Below are positions 1 to 6,242 of a stretch of 7,965 nt of DNA, piece after piece (position 1 is the stretch's first letter; every line of letters starts with the position of its first letter). The notes beneath the pieces were generated by a model. It saw only the letters and a program-made list of their open reading frames with translations, was not told where the DNA came from and made no database searches. This DNA comes from Chitinophaga pinensis (lineage in GTDB: Bacteria; Bacteroidota; Bacteroidia; Flavobacteriales_D; Crocinitomicaceae). The translations under genes and the position numbers were made by a program. Location: assembly GCA_945870115.1 (NCBI GenBank), contig CAMBRH010000153.1, forward strand, positions 1-7,965, written 5' to 3'.

Positions 1-984
1 ACCACAGGAACTCCTCTTAAAGATGATTGGAAATTATCTGCACTTACTATAAATGATAATTTTAGATTAGGCACATTAATAGGGAACACTCTCAATAAAA
101 TTGAAAAATCTCATTTTTATCCATTAAAAAAGAGAGAAGCATTTAAAGATAAGTATATTTTTAAAACCATTCAAAGTTCTTTTGGTTATCTATATTTAGA
201 TTCGTTGGCTACCGATGTAAAAACTTTGAGCGAAAAACCCAATTTTTCAGAAGTTGTTAATCTAACCTTAAATAATTGTGTAAAAACGGTAGAATTTTTT
301 AAAAAACACTTGGCAGTTTTAGACTTAAAATATATTCCGGCTAATTTACATTTTATCTTTTTAGTTCAATATTTTAATATAAATGGAGAATTACAAAAAG
401 AAGATGTTGAAAAAATAAAATTCTGGTTTTGGCAATCTTCTTATACCAATTGTTTTACAAAATACAATCCTTCTAAACGTAAAAAAGCTTTTGACCACTT
501 TTTAGATTTTTGTAAAGGTAATAACAATGAACCTTTTTATTGGGATGAAGAAGTAAAACTAAAAGTAGATAAATTTCCTGATAAAATAGATTTTGGGGGT
601 GTTCGAAAACAAGCACTTGCACTATTTATGATAAATTATTTCATCAACAAAGAAAATATCTTAACAACTGAATGCAAAAATAGTGATGAAATAACTAGTG
701 TAAATGAGTATAAATTATTCAGAAATGAAAATTCAATAGGAAATACAGTTTTTGTACCTGTATTAAAAAATGAATTAAACGAACAAATAAAAAAACAAAC
801 TTCACTTCAATTCCTCCTTTCCAATGAATTTAGAGGTCAATATTCAGAATTATTTATCACTGATGAAATGCGAGATTTACATAATCAAAAAAAGAATAAA
901 GAATTGCTAATATTAAGAGAAAAATTGATTGAAGAAAAAGAAAAAGAATTTATACTACAATCATTAAAATTAGAACTAGAATAA
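1..984 (+). CDS. DUF262 (GmrSD-like) domain protein, 3' part only
   Basis: The frame is open from the first base, so this is the last 327 residues of a longer protein whose start lies outside the window. The TTG at 205 is an internal leucine codon, not a start. The visible part resembles the helical second half of DUF262 proteins: a segment ending in a PANLHFIFLVQYF stretch (visible residues 112-124), then a charged turn and the aromatic F141-W142-F143-W144 followed by a Tyr/Phe-rich helix, matching the 'K.WFW.tS....Y' signature I associate with this family. The tail (about residues 295-327) is highly charged and probably helical. DUF262 is a ParB/sulfiredoxin-like nucleotide-binding domain found in type IV restriction enzymes such as GmrSD and in other defence proteins, but also in uncharacterised ones. 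The DGQQR-type motif would be upstream and cannot be checked. No clear HNH (DUF1524-type) catalytic motif is visible. It ends 10 bp before scoB and probably shares its transcript. Family assignment is from recalled motifs; function is inferred. Confidence 0.62.
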   Translation, partial: TTGTPLKDDWKLSALTINDNFRLGTLIGNTLNKIEKSHFYPLKKREAFKDKYIFKTIQSSFGYLYLDSLATDVKTLSEKPNFSEVVNLTLNNCVKTVEFFKKHLAVLDLKYIPANLHFIFLVQYFNINGELQKEDVEKIKFWFWQSSYTNCFTKYNPSKRKKAFDHFLDFCKGNNNEPFYWDEEVKLKVDKFPDKIDFGGVRKQALALFMINYFINKENILTTECKNSDEITSVNEYKLFRNENSIGNTVFVPVLKNELNEQIKKQTSLQFLLSNEFRGQYSELFITDEMRDLHNQKKNKELLILREKLIEEKEKEFILQSLKLELE

Positions 985-994
985 AACAAAAAAA

Positions 995-1651
995 ATGGCT
1001 TTAGATAAAATAGGAATTGCAAAAAGAATTGCACAAGAGGTACAAAATGGCTGGTACGTAAATTTAGGAATTGGTATTCCTACTTTGGTAGCAAATTATG
1101 TTCCTGAAGGAATTGAAGTAGAATTTCAGTCAGAAAATGGAATTTTAGGCATGGGACCATTTCCTTTTGAGGGTGAAGAAGATGCTGATTTAATTAATGC
1201 TGGAAAACAAACAATTACTACATTAAAAGGAGCATCATTTTTTGATTCTGCAACTTCTTTTGCAATGATTCGTGGTCAACACGTTCAATTAACGGTTTTA
1301 GGAGCAATGGAGGTTTCTCAAAATGGAGACATTGCAAACTGGAAAATTCCCGGTAAAATGGTCAAAGGAATGGGAGGAGCGATGGATTTAGTTGCTTCAG
1401 CTGAAAACATAATCGTTGCCATGATGCATTCCAATAAAGCGGGAGAATCCAAAATTTTAAAAAGCTGTTCTCTACCTTTAACAGGTGTTGCGTGTGTCAA
1501 AAAAGTAGTAACAGAATTAGCTGTTTTGGAAATTAAAGATGGAAAATTTCACTTATTAGAAAGAGCGCCAGGTGTTACTGTGGAAGAAATTATTTCAAAA
1601 ACAGAGGGAGAATTAGTTGTTCCTGATTTTGTTCCTGAAATGGAAATTTGA
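995..1651 (+). CDS. scoB: Succinyl-CoA:3-ketoacid CoA-transferase subunit B
   Basis: This is the B subunit of the heterodimeric enzyme that moves CoA from succinyl-CoA to acetoacetate in ketone-body and short-chain acid metabolism (EC 2.8.3.5); it acts in the cytoplasm. The 218-residue length is normal for the family. Visible hallmarks are the glycine-rich GIGIPT segment (residues 25-30), the SENGILGMG motif (46-54) in which Glu47 is the expected catalytic glutamate that carries the CoA thioester, GEEDADLINAGKQT (60-73), and GMGGAMD (125-131). The start MALDK fits the usual N-terminus. Its partner subunit A normally lies directly upstream, but here the neighbour 10 bp upstream is a DUF262 gene, so scoA, if present, is beyond the left edge. 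A strong terminator follows 14 bp after the stop. Codon use is less AT-extreme than in the DUF262 gene, as expected for a core metabolic gene. Confidence 0.95.
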   Translation: MALDKIGIAKRIAQEVQNGWYVNLGIGIPTLVANYVPEGIEVEFQSENGILGMGPFPFEGEEDADLINAGKQTITTLKGASFFDSATSFAMIRGQHVQLTVLGAMEVSQNGDIANWKIPGKMVKGMGGAMDLVASAENIIVAMMHSNKAGESKILKSCSLPLTGVACVKKVVTELAVLEIKDGKFHLLERAPGVTVEEIISKTEGELVVPDFVPEMEI

Positions 1652-1665
1652 CAAAAATATATGAC

Positions 1666-1706
1666 AAAAAAAATCCGCTTGAAAATAATTCAAGCGGATT
1701 TTTTTT
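1666..1706. terminator. Bidirectional intrinsic terminator between scoB and usp
   Basis: A perfect 18-bp inverted repeat (1666-1683 with 1689-1706) with a 5-nt loop AATAA. The core AATCCGCTTGAA is flanked by A6 on the left and T6 on the right, so the transcript of either strand has a hairpin followed by a U-run. It lies 14 bp after the scoB stop and 12 bp after the convergent universal stress gene, so it should end both. Confidence 0.93.
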
Positions 1707-1718
1707 ATAAGATTTTTT

Positions 1719-2537
1719 CTATCCTACCATGAAACTAGATCCATAAGCACTTTCAATAGGGTTTACAATCAATGTTGGGATTTCAGCGTCATTTGTTAAA
1801 ATATATGATTCATAATTTGCTGTTATAACTCCTAATAAATTGTTGCGATTCAAATTCATAATCGCGATCAAATCTGCATCAATAGAAACTGCATGTTTAA
1901 CTACTTCCTTGTCAAAACCATTAGCTGGCGCAACTTTGGTAGTAACTTGAATATTTCTTTCTTCAAAAAAGCGTTGAGCAAAACGAATATTTGCATCAAC
2001 CTGTTTTTTCAAGTATTCATCAGATTCATCTGGTGTGATTACATGAACTTTTGATTTAAAATAATTCGCAATATTGGCAACATAAGCTAATTTTTGCTTC
2101 GTTTCTTTATTTAAATCTAAAGGAACAACAATATCATCATAGCCATTTGGTTTAATTGCCTTTTCTTGAACAACAATAAACGGAACAGTAGAATGCGTAA
2201 TAACTTTCAAGGCACGACTTCCAGTAATGTGCTGCCAACCATGTCTTCCGTGCGTTCCCATAAAAATTAAATCCGCATGATGCTCTGATGCAAATTCTCC
2301 TATGTCTTCAAAAATATTTCCAACTCTAACAACTGGCTCTATTTCGATGGTTGTATCATTTGAACTAATTAAATCTTTTAACTTATTTTCAGCTTCTACG
2401 ATTTCTTTTTCTTTAGAAACAACATGTAATAAAAATATTTTGGCTGATACAATTTTTGCTGTTGATAAAGCATGTTCTAAAGCGTTTTCTGCAACAGAAG
2501 TAAAATCGTGAGGAACTATAAAAATTTTGTTTTTCAT
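1719..2537 (-). CDS. Universal stress protein, tandem Usp domains
   Basis: A 272-residue cytoplasmic protein with two Usp (UspA-fold) domains, the usual size for the tandem class. Domain 1 (about residues 3-125) begins IFIVPHDFT with the conserved Asp11 and ends with a nucleotide-binding loop, MGTHG (93-97) followed by GS (106-107) and a VPFIVV strand. The spacing is G-x2-G-x8-GS, one residue shorter than the classical G-x2-G-x9-G(S/T); I recall this shorter form as common in Bacteroidota. Domain 2 (about 134-262) begins DIVVPLDLN and ends with an IPTLIVNP strand, but the equivalent loop reads NLNRNNLLG and lacks the glycine pattern, so it probably does not bind ATP. Such proteins are linked to survival under starvation or stress; no specific partner can be read here. 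The gene is monocistronic, ends at the shared terminator and is preceded by a long leader and a TATCTTTG promoter box. Confidence 0.9.
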   Translation of the reverse strand: MKNKIFIVPHDFTSVAENALEHALSTAKIVSAKIFLLHVVSKEKEIVEAENKLKDLISSNDTTIEIEPVVRVGNIFEDIGEFASEHHADLIFMGTHGRHGWQHITGSRALKVITHSTVPFIVVQEKAIKPNGYDDIVVPLDLNKETKQKLAYVANIANYFKSKVHVITPDESDEYLKKQVDANIRFAQRFFEERNIQVTTKVAPANGFDKEVVKHAVSIDADLIAIMNLNRNNLLGVITANYESYILTNDAEIPTLIVNPIESAYGSSFMVG

Positions 2538-2693
2538 ATGTAAATAATTTATTCGCTTGATGTTATTTTTTTAAAAGTGCTCATGAGAGCGTTTCACTAA
2601 GTAGTTTTTTAATCGTCATATGGAATACGTCATGCTTTTTTTGTGCTTTCGCGCGTAATTTTAGCATGCCTATTTCATGAGTTTGAATTTGGT
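2538..2693 (-). promoter_or_regulatory. Long 5' leader of the universal stress gene
   Basis: If transcription starts about 7 nt after the TATCTTTG box, the mRNA has a leader of about 155 nt, long for this kind of genome. Read on the - strand it holds an AGCATG/CATGCT-type inverted repeat (2663-2668 with 2631-2636) enclosing GCGAAAGC (2652-2645), which could form a GNRA-capped mini-stem. It also has a GCTC/GAGC hairpin with a 4-nt loop (2579-2590) near the start codon. The word CTCATGA occurs at both ends of the leader. No known riboswitch class is recognised. The left half of the 312-bp intergenic gap contains nothing else. Confidence 0.35.
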
Positions 2694-2699
2694 TTTGTA

Positions 2700-2732
2700 C
2701 AAAGATACAAATCTTTAAAAAATACAAAGCAA
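2700..2732 (-). promoter_or_regulatory. Bacteroidota-type promoter of the universal stress gene
   Basis: On the - strand a TATCTTTG box (2707-2700) matches the TAnnTTTG -7 consensus. Upstream there is a TTG at 2732-2730 (22-nt gap) and a TTTG at 2728-2725 (17-nt gap); either could serve as the -33 element. Predicted start of transcription is near 2693. Confidence 0.6.
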
Positions 2733-2764
2733 TATTAATTTATTTTCTTAAAAAATTCTGATTT

Positions 2765-2798
2765 TTTGAAAGATATTCATTTAAAAATTTTATCTTTG
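2765..2798 (+). promoter_or_regulatory. Bacteroidota-type promoter of the GH3-family gene
   Basis: TATCTTTG at 2791-2798 matches the TAnnTTTG -7 consensus, with TTTG at 2765-2768 as the -33 element (22-nt gap). The -7 box is identical to that of the divergent stress gene. The predicted leader is about 45 nt. Confidence 0.62.
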
Positions 2799-2849
2799 AG
2801 ATGTTATTTTGAAAAATAAATTAAACATTCAAATAAAACAACTACAAAA

Positions 2850-4370
2850 ATGAAAATCATAGGAAGAGTTCTCAAAAAAACCGCAGAAATTGGGTTTAAA
2901 AGAAATCAATTTAAGGGTTTAAGTTTTACTTATCAACTTAAATCACTTTCCTATTTATTGAATAAAGCTAAAAAAACAAATTTTGGCAAAAACCATGATT
3001 TTACTGCAATTTTAAATAATGAAAATTTAATTGAGGCTTACCAAAAAGAAATTCCTTTGGTTGAATACGAAGAATTTTATCAAACTTGGCTACATCGTTC
3101 TATAGATGGTGTGAAAGATAACACTTGGACTGGAAAAATAAAATATTACGCTTTATCTTCGGGCACAACCGGTTCGCCAAGTAAACGAATTCCAGTAACA
3201 AAAGAATCCATTAAATCTTTCCAAAAGACAAGTATGAATCAAGTTGTTATGCTTCATCAGTTGGATTTACCTGTAGAATTTTTTCAAAAATCATTATTAA
3301 TTGTTGGCGGATCACCCGAATTAACGTCCATTGAAAATCATATTGAAGGGGATTTGAGTGGGATATTAAAAAAACACACAAATTGGCTCGTAACACCATT
3401 CACAGAGCCAAATAATAAAATTGCAGAAATCAAAGATTGGAATAAAAAGCTCGAAAAAATGGTTGAGGAAGCTCCATCTTGGGATATTGGAATTGTTGCT
3501 GGTGTTCCAAGCTGGTGTATCATGCTGATGGAAAAAATTGTTGAATTTCACAAATTAAATTCTATTCATGATATTTGGCCAAATTTTCACGTTTATGTTC
3601 ATGGTGGAGTTTTTATTCAGCCTTATTTGAAAAGATTGGAGCGAGTTTGTGGACAAAAAGTACATTTATTAGATACTTATTTAGCGAGCGAAGGATATTT
3701 TGCTTACCAAAGTATTCCAAATTCAAATTCAATGAAATTACTGTTGAATAATTCTATTTTTTATGAATTTATTCCTTTTGATGATAAGCATTTTACTTCT
3801 GATGGTAAAGTTAATAATAGACATAAAGCACTGACAGTTAATGAAGTAGAATCCAATGTTGATTACGCTTTAGTGATTTCTACCAATGCAGGTTTATGGA
3901 GGTATATCATTGGAGATTTGGTTCAATTTACGGATGTTGCAGCCAGACAAATTAAAATATCTGGTCGTATTAAACAATATTTGAGTCTTGTGGGTGAACA
4001 TTTATCTTTGGATAACATCAATCAAGCGCTTGAAAATGTTAGTAAAGAAATGAACGTCGAAGTGCAAGAATTTTGCATTTTTACAGACATTGCAAATCAT
4101 CGTCATTCTTGGACAATTGGTGTGGAAAAAGAAATTGATTCTGAACTTTTTATTCAAAAAATCGATGAAGAACTTTGTGCGTTAAATGATGATTACAAAG
4201 GAGTTAGAAAAGCAAGTTTAAATGCACCAATTTTAAAAAGCATAGATACTAAAATGTTTTATAAATTCATGGAAAACATGGGGAAATTAGGCTCTCAAAA
4301 TAAATTTCCTAGAGTAATGAATGAATTTCAAGCTTCAGAATGGAAACGCTTTTTGAGTGAAAACAAATAA
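2850..4370 (+). CDS. GH3-family acyl-acid amido synthetase-like protein
   Basis: A 506-residue cytoplasmic protein of the GH3 family, adenylate-forming enzymes related to the plant proteins that join amino acids to jasmonate or auxin. All three nucleotide-binding motifs are present: SSGTTGSPSK (residues 103-112, phosphate loop), YLASEGYFA (277-285, the YxASE motif) and RYIIGDLVQF (351-360, with the Asp expected to contact the ribose). The C-terminal lid domain follows (about 370-506), with GSQNKFPR (481-488) supplying a likely catalytic lysine, Lys486. Length and motif order fit a complete enzyme. Bacteroidota commonly carry such a gene, but the acid and amine substrates are not known and cannot be read from sequence. 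The start at 2850 is preceded by an A-rich stretch, as is usual in this group. It is a single-gene unit with its own promoter. I see no convincing terminator in the 146 bp downstream. Confidence 0.9.
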   Translation: MKIIGRVLKKTAEIGFKRNQFKGLSFTYQLKSLSYLLNKAKKTNFGKNHDFTAILNNENLIEAYQKEIPLVEYEEFYQTWLHRSIDGVKDNTWTGKIKYYALSSGTTGSPSKRIPVTKESIKSFQKTSMNQVVMLHQLDLPVEFFQKSLLIVGGSPELTSIENHIEGDLSGILKKHTNWLVTPFTEPNNKIAEIKDWNKKLEKMVEEAPSWDIGIVAGVPSWCIMLMEKIVEFHKLNSIHDIWPNFHVYVHGGVFIQPYLKRLERVCGQKVHLLDTYLASEGYFAYQSIPNSNSMKLLLNNSIFYEFIPFDDKHFTSDGKVNNRHKALTVNEVESNVDYALVISTNAGLWRYIIGDLVQFTDVAARQIKISGRIKQYLSLVGEHLSLDNINQALENVSKEMNVEVQEFCIFTDIANHRHSWTIGVEKEIDSELFIQKIDEELCALNDDYKGVRKASLNAPILKSIDTKMFYKFMENMGKLGSQNKFPRVMNEFQASEWKRFLSENK

Positions 4371-4516
4371 TCTTACTTTAAATTAACCATATAAGAAATG
4401 TAAGTTCATTTAAGAAATCACCCAAAAACTTATATGTTTCTAATATGCCTAATATGGTGAAAGATTACAATGCATATTTTCGCTAAGATAATCTAATTCC
4501 TTTCCAAAATGTTCTT

Positions 4517-5083
4517 TCACCCCAATCTTTTCGTTACATATTCACTAACCTTTTCGTAAAATAGTTGCGGTGTATTTGTTCGCCAATCTAGTTCGTCTAA
4601 TTCTCCTTTCATAACAAAATAATGGTCAACATGTACTTTTTCAAACTCACGAATTACGTGGTCTTGAAAATTTACTAAAGCAATCCAGCCATCTTCCACT
4701 TCATCAAACCATTCTTCGTAATAGCAATCGTCGGAATAATGGAAATTAAGCACATTTTCGCCAATTAAAATAAATTTATTGATGCCGTGTTCCATGATTG
4801 GTTCAATGATATCTCTTTTTAAAGTCATTATATCGTTTTCAATCGCATCATTCCATTCGCCAATAAATTCGATTACACAAAAGTTTTCATCGTAATCTAC
4901 ATAAATAATTTTTAAAAATAAGGTTGATGAACCAAAATTATCCCATTGAGGATGAATTAGATAATTATAAATGCTATCGGTAAATTCAAACTCGCTATTT
5001 ATTTTGTCATAGAAAGGTGACGATGGATCTTCAGAAGCGATGTAAAAATCTCGCCAGGCGAAATAAGGTTCAATTAAATGCAT
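4517..5083 (-). CDS. Conserved Bacteroidota protein of unknown function
   Basis: A 188-residue acidic, aromatic-rich soluble protein without signal peptide or membrane segment. The frame stays open to 5308, but I place the start at the ATG at 5083-5081 (MHLIEPYFAWRDFYIASEDP). The 75 residues upstream in the same frame are the end of a T9SS type B sorting domain, which belongs to an unrelated gene remnant and would normally be at a C-terminus. A TACTTTTG promoter box ends 4 nt before this ATG, which also supports the start. I recognise the pattern from uncharacterised flavobacterial proteins: IEFIGEWNDAIENDI (71-85) and ILIGENVLNFHYSDDCYYEE (105-124). The last region may vary among relatives. 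No catalytic motif is evident and no function is assigned. Its stop codon lies 147 bp from the convergent GH3 gene. Confidence 0.85.
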   Translation of the reverse strand: MHLIEPYFAWRDFYIASEDPSSPFYDKINSEFEFTDSIYNYLIHPQWDNFGSSTLFLKIIYVDYDENFCVIEFIGEWNDAIENDIMTLKRDIIEPIMEHGINKFILIGENVLNFHYSDDCYYEEWFDEVEDGWIALVNFQDHVIREFEKVHVDHYFVMKGELDELDWRTNTPQLFYEKVSEYVTKRLG

Positions 5084-5087
5084 GATG

Positions 5088-5095
5088 CAAAAGTA
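5088..5095 (-). promoter_or_regulatory. -7 box directly before the 188-residue gene (leaderless mRNA?)
   Basis: TACTTTTG (5095-5088 on the - strand) matches TAnnTTTG and is followed after only 4 nt by the ATG at 5083. Since transcription usually begins about 7 nt after this box, the mRNA would start at or next to the AUG. No good TTG is seen at the right -33 distance; the nearest (5110-5108) is only 12 nt away. Confidence 0.5.
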
Positions 5096-5098
5096 CAA

Positions 5099-5547
5099 TT
5101 TTTCAGTCAAGATATGAAAATACCCTTGAAATGTGATTGCCTTTTTGTCGCCACAAATACTGTAAAAAAGATAGTAATAAACGCCATTATTTAATTTTTT
5201 ATTTTCATTAGTGTAACTGCTAAACGTATTTTGATAATATTTTTCTTCGAAAACAACATTTCCCCAGCGGTTTAAAACAATTATCAAATAATAATTTTGC
5301 ATCATCAATTATTAAATAATCATTTATTCCAATCTCCATTTGGAGTTATGACATTTGTTACAGTGGGATCACAACCAGAAAAATAAACAAAAAAACCATC
5401 AGTAAATTCGCAAGCAAATTCAGAAACTGCTAAAACTTTTATTTCTTCTGTTTGGGTCAGCTGATAAGAATTTGTTTCAATTCCATTCCAATAAAAATTA
5501 TAAGGCAAATTTTGAGAAATATAATGTATAAAGTAAGTATAAAGTCA
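5099..5547 (-). pseudogene. Remnant of a T9SS type B (gliding-motility-type) sorted protein
   Basis: Three consecutive frame segments on the - strand rebuild the end of a secreted protein. Segment 1 (5544-5332) has an Ig/PKD-like stretch, YNFYWNGIETNSYQL, then SGCDPTVTNVITPNGD, the classic entry to the gliding-motility-associated C-terminal (CHU_C) domain. Removing one T at 5331/5332 turns the next codons from WNK-stop into GINDYLIIDD, giving the canonical TPNGDGINDYL. A second frame change between about 5301 and 5273 leads to YYLIIVLNRWGNVVFEEK, then NNGVYYYLFYS and FQGYFHIL, the end of the domain. The domain's own stop is lost, so the frame runs on into the 188-residue gene. The N-terminal bulk and signal peptide are missing: an in-frame stop lies at 5547 and I recognise no coding sequence between 5548 and 5632. 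The intact ancestor would have been exported by T9SS and attached to, or released from, the cell surface. Confidence 0.8.
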
Positions 5548-5632
5548 AGCTTATTTATTTGCCAATCAAGAACTATTTGACAAATTGATTCGTTCAATCG
5601 CAATGATAACCCTTTGCTAACCTAAAAATTAG

Positions 5633-5661
5633 TTTGAAAAAAATTAATATCCCTAATTTTG
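5633..5661 (+). promoter_or_regulatory. Promoter of the 77-residue gene
   Basis: TTTG (5633-5636), a 17-nt gap, then TAATTTTG (5654-5661) matching TAnnTTTG. The predicted transcription start near 5668 leaves a leader of about 30 nt before the ATG at 5697. Confidence 0.6.
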
Positions 5662-5696
5662 AACTCTGAATTTTAAGTTTAAAAGATAAAGTAAAA

Positions 5697-5930
5697 ATGA
5701 ATCAAGAAAAACAGGCTACTGAAATTATGCAAAGCTATTATGAAATTATTACCAATGACCTAATTGGAGCTTTTCCACTTCAGATTGCTAAAGAACTTAA
5801 AAGTCCTGAGTTTATGAGAGCCAAAAAGTGTGCATTGGTTAGTGTAAATAATATTTTAGAACCTTCAATCGGAATAATTAAATCACAGAAGTTTTGGTTG
5901 TCTGTAAAGCAAGAAATTGAAAATTATTAA
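5697..5930 (+). CDS. Small conserved protein of unknown function (77 aa)
   Basis: A 77-residue, apparently soluble and mostly helical protein without signal peptide. A central segment RAKKCALVSVNNILE (41-55) and a terminal segment SQKFWLSVKQEIENY (63-77) follow a pattern I recall from short proteins in flavobacteria and their phages, which carry 'A..CALI.VDEI' and end in 'YW..VKQEIEKL'. I know of no established function for them. In phage genomes such proteins occur among small accessory genes, so this could be a stray phage-derived or domesticated gene, but nothing else phage-like is near. It has its own promoter (5633-5661) and a strong terminator (6030-6061), so it is an independent unit. 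The start is supported by the promoter distance and the A-rich upstream stretch. Confidence 0.75.
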   Translation: MNQEKQATEIMQSYYEIITNDLIGAFPLQIAKELKSPEFMRAKKCALVSVNNILEPSIGIIKSQKFWLSVKQEIENY

Positions 5931-5938
5931 TAATTACT

Positions 5939-5962
5939 TATTTCAAGTGCCACCTTGAAATA
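5939..5962 (+). other. Hairpin just after the 77-residue gene
   Basis: A perfect 9-bp inverted repeat (5939-5947 TATTTCAAG with 5954-5962 CTTGAAATA) and a 6-nt loop TGCCAC, starting 9 bp after the stop codon. No U-run follows, so it is not a typical terminator; it may stabilise the 3' end of the mRNA. A second, wider repeat (GAACCTAA 5966-5973 with TTAGGTTC 6019-6026) lies between it and the terminator. Confidence 0.55.
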
Positions 5963-6029
5963 TTAGAACCTAAGATTAGTGGTAGATTGGATTATAGTTT
6001 TATGTTGTATAGTTAGGTTTAGGTTCCAG

Positions 6030-6061
6030 AAAAAAGACTGATTTCTCAATCAGTCTTTTTT
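6030..6061 (+). terminator. Intrinsic terminator of the 77-residue gene
   Basis: A perfect 14-bp stem (6030-6043 with 6048-6061), core GACTGATT/AATCAGTC, loop TCTC, with A6 on the 5' side and a run of seven T on the 3' side. It lies 100 bp after the stop codon. The rest of the 312-bp gap (5931-6242) holds the hairpin above, the direct repeat at 6155-6174 and the promoter box of the next gene. Confidence 0.9.
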
Positions 6062-6154
6062 TGTTTCTAAAAATTAATAAAACTCTATTTTAAATAACTT
6101 AATCGCATAGTTTTCAATTTAGCCAAAGTGTCATATTTGTTGTGCTTACAAAGA

Positions 6155-6174
6155 TGCTCACCTTTTGCTCACCT
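6155..6174 (+). repeat. Direct repeat TGCTCACCT, 11-bp period, upstream of the secreted-protein gene
   Basis: TGCTCACCT occurs at 6155-6163 and again at 6166-6174, exactly 11 bp apart. It lies about 45-65 bp upstream of the predicted transcription start, a typical activator position. An 11-bp direct repeat is the layout used by OmpR/PhoB-type response regulators, but the bound protein, if any, is unknown. Confidence 0.35.
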
Positions 6175-6204
6175 ACATTTAAAAGTAAGAAGGAAATACC
6201 AATA

Positions 6205-6212
6205 TAACTTTG
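6205..6212 (+). promoter_or_regulatory. -7 promoter box of the T9SS-sorted protein gene
   Basis: TAACTTTG matches TAnnTTTG and lies 30 bp before the ATG at 6243. No TTG is found 17-23 nt upstream, so the -33 element is missing or weak; this would fit a promoter that needs an activator. Confidence 0.5.
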
Positions 6213-6242
6213 CAAAGAGTTTAATGAACAAAAATTACTTCA

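Noticed and set aside
205..984. A complete gene starting with TTG at 205
   Set aside because: The frame is open and protein-like back to base 1, so 205 is an internal codon of a gene cut by the window edge.
4392..4417. Direct repeat TAAGAAAT (4392-4399 and 4410-4417) after the GH3 gene
   Set aside because: Short and AT-rich; expected by chance in DNA of this composition.
4456..4521. Inverted repeat GGTGAAAG/CTTTCACC between the GH3 gene and the 188-residue gene
   Set aside because: Arms are 50 nt apart, there is no U-run, and one arm overlaps the stop codon of the 188-residue gene; not convincing as a terminator.
4517..5308. A single 263-residue protein on the - strand
   Set aside because: Its first 70 residues are the end of a T9SS type B sorting domain and the rest is an unrelated conserved protein with its own promoter and ATG at 5083; the fusion results from loss of the stop codon.
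5548..5632. Possible further coding remnant of the T9SS type B gene upstream of 5547 on the - strand
   Set aside because: One frame is open, but its translation shows no Ig/PKD-like or other recognisable pattern.
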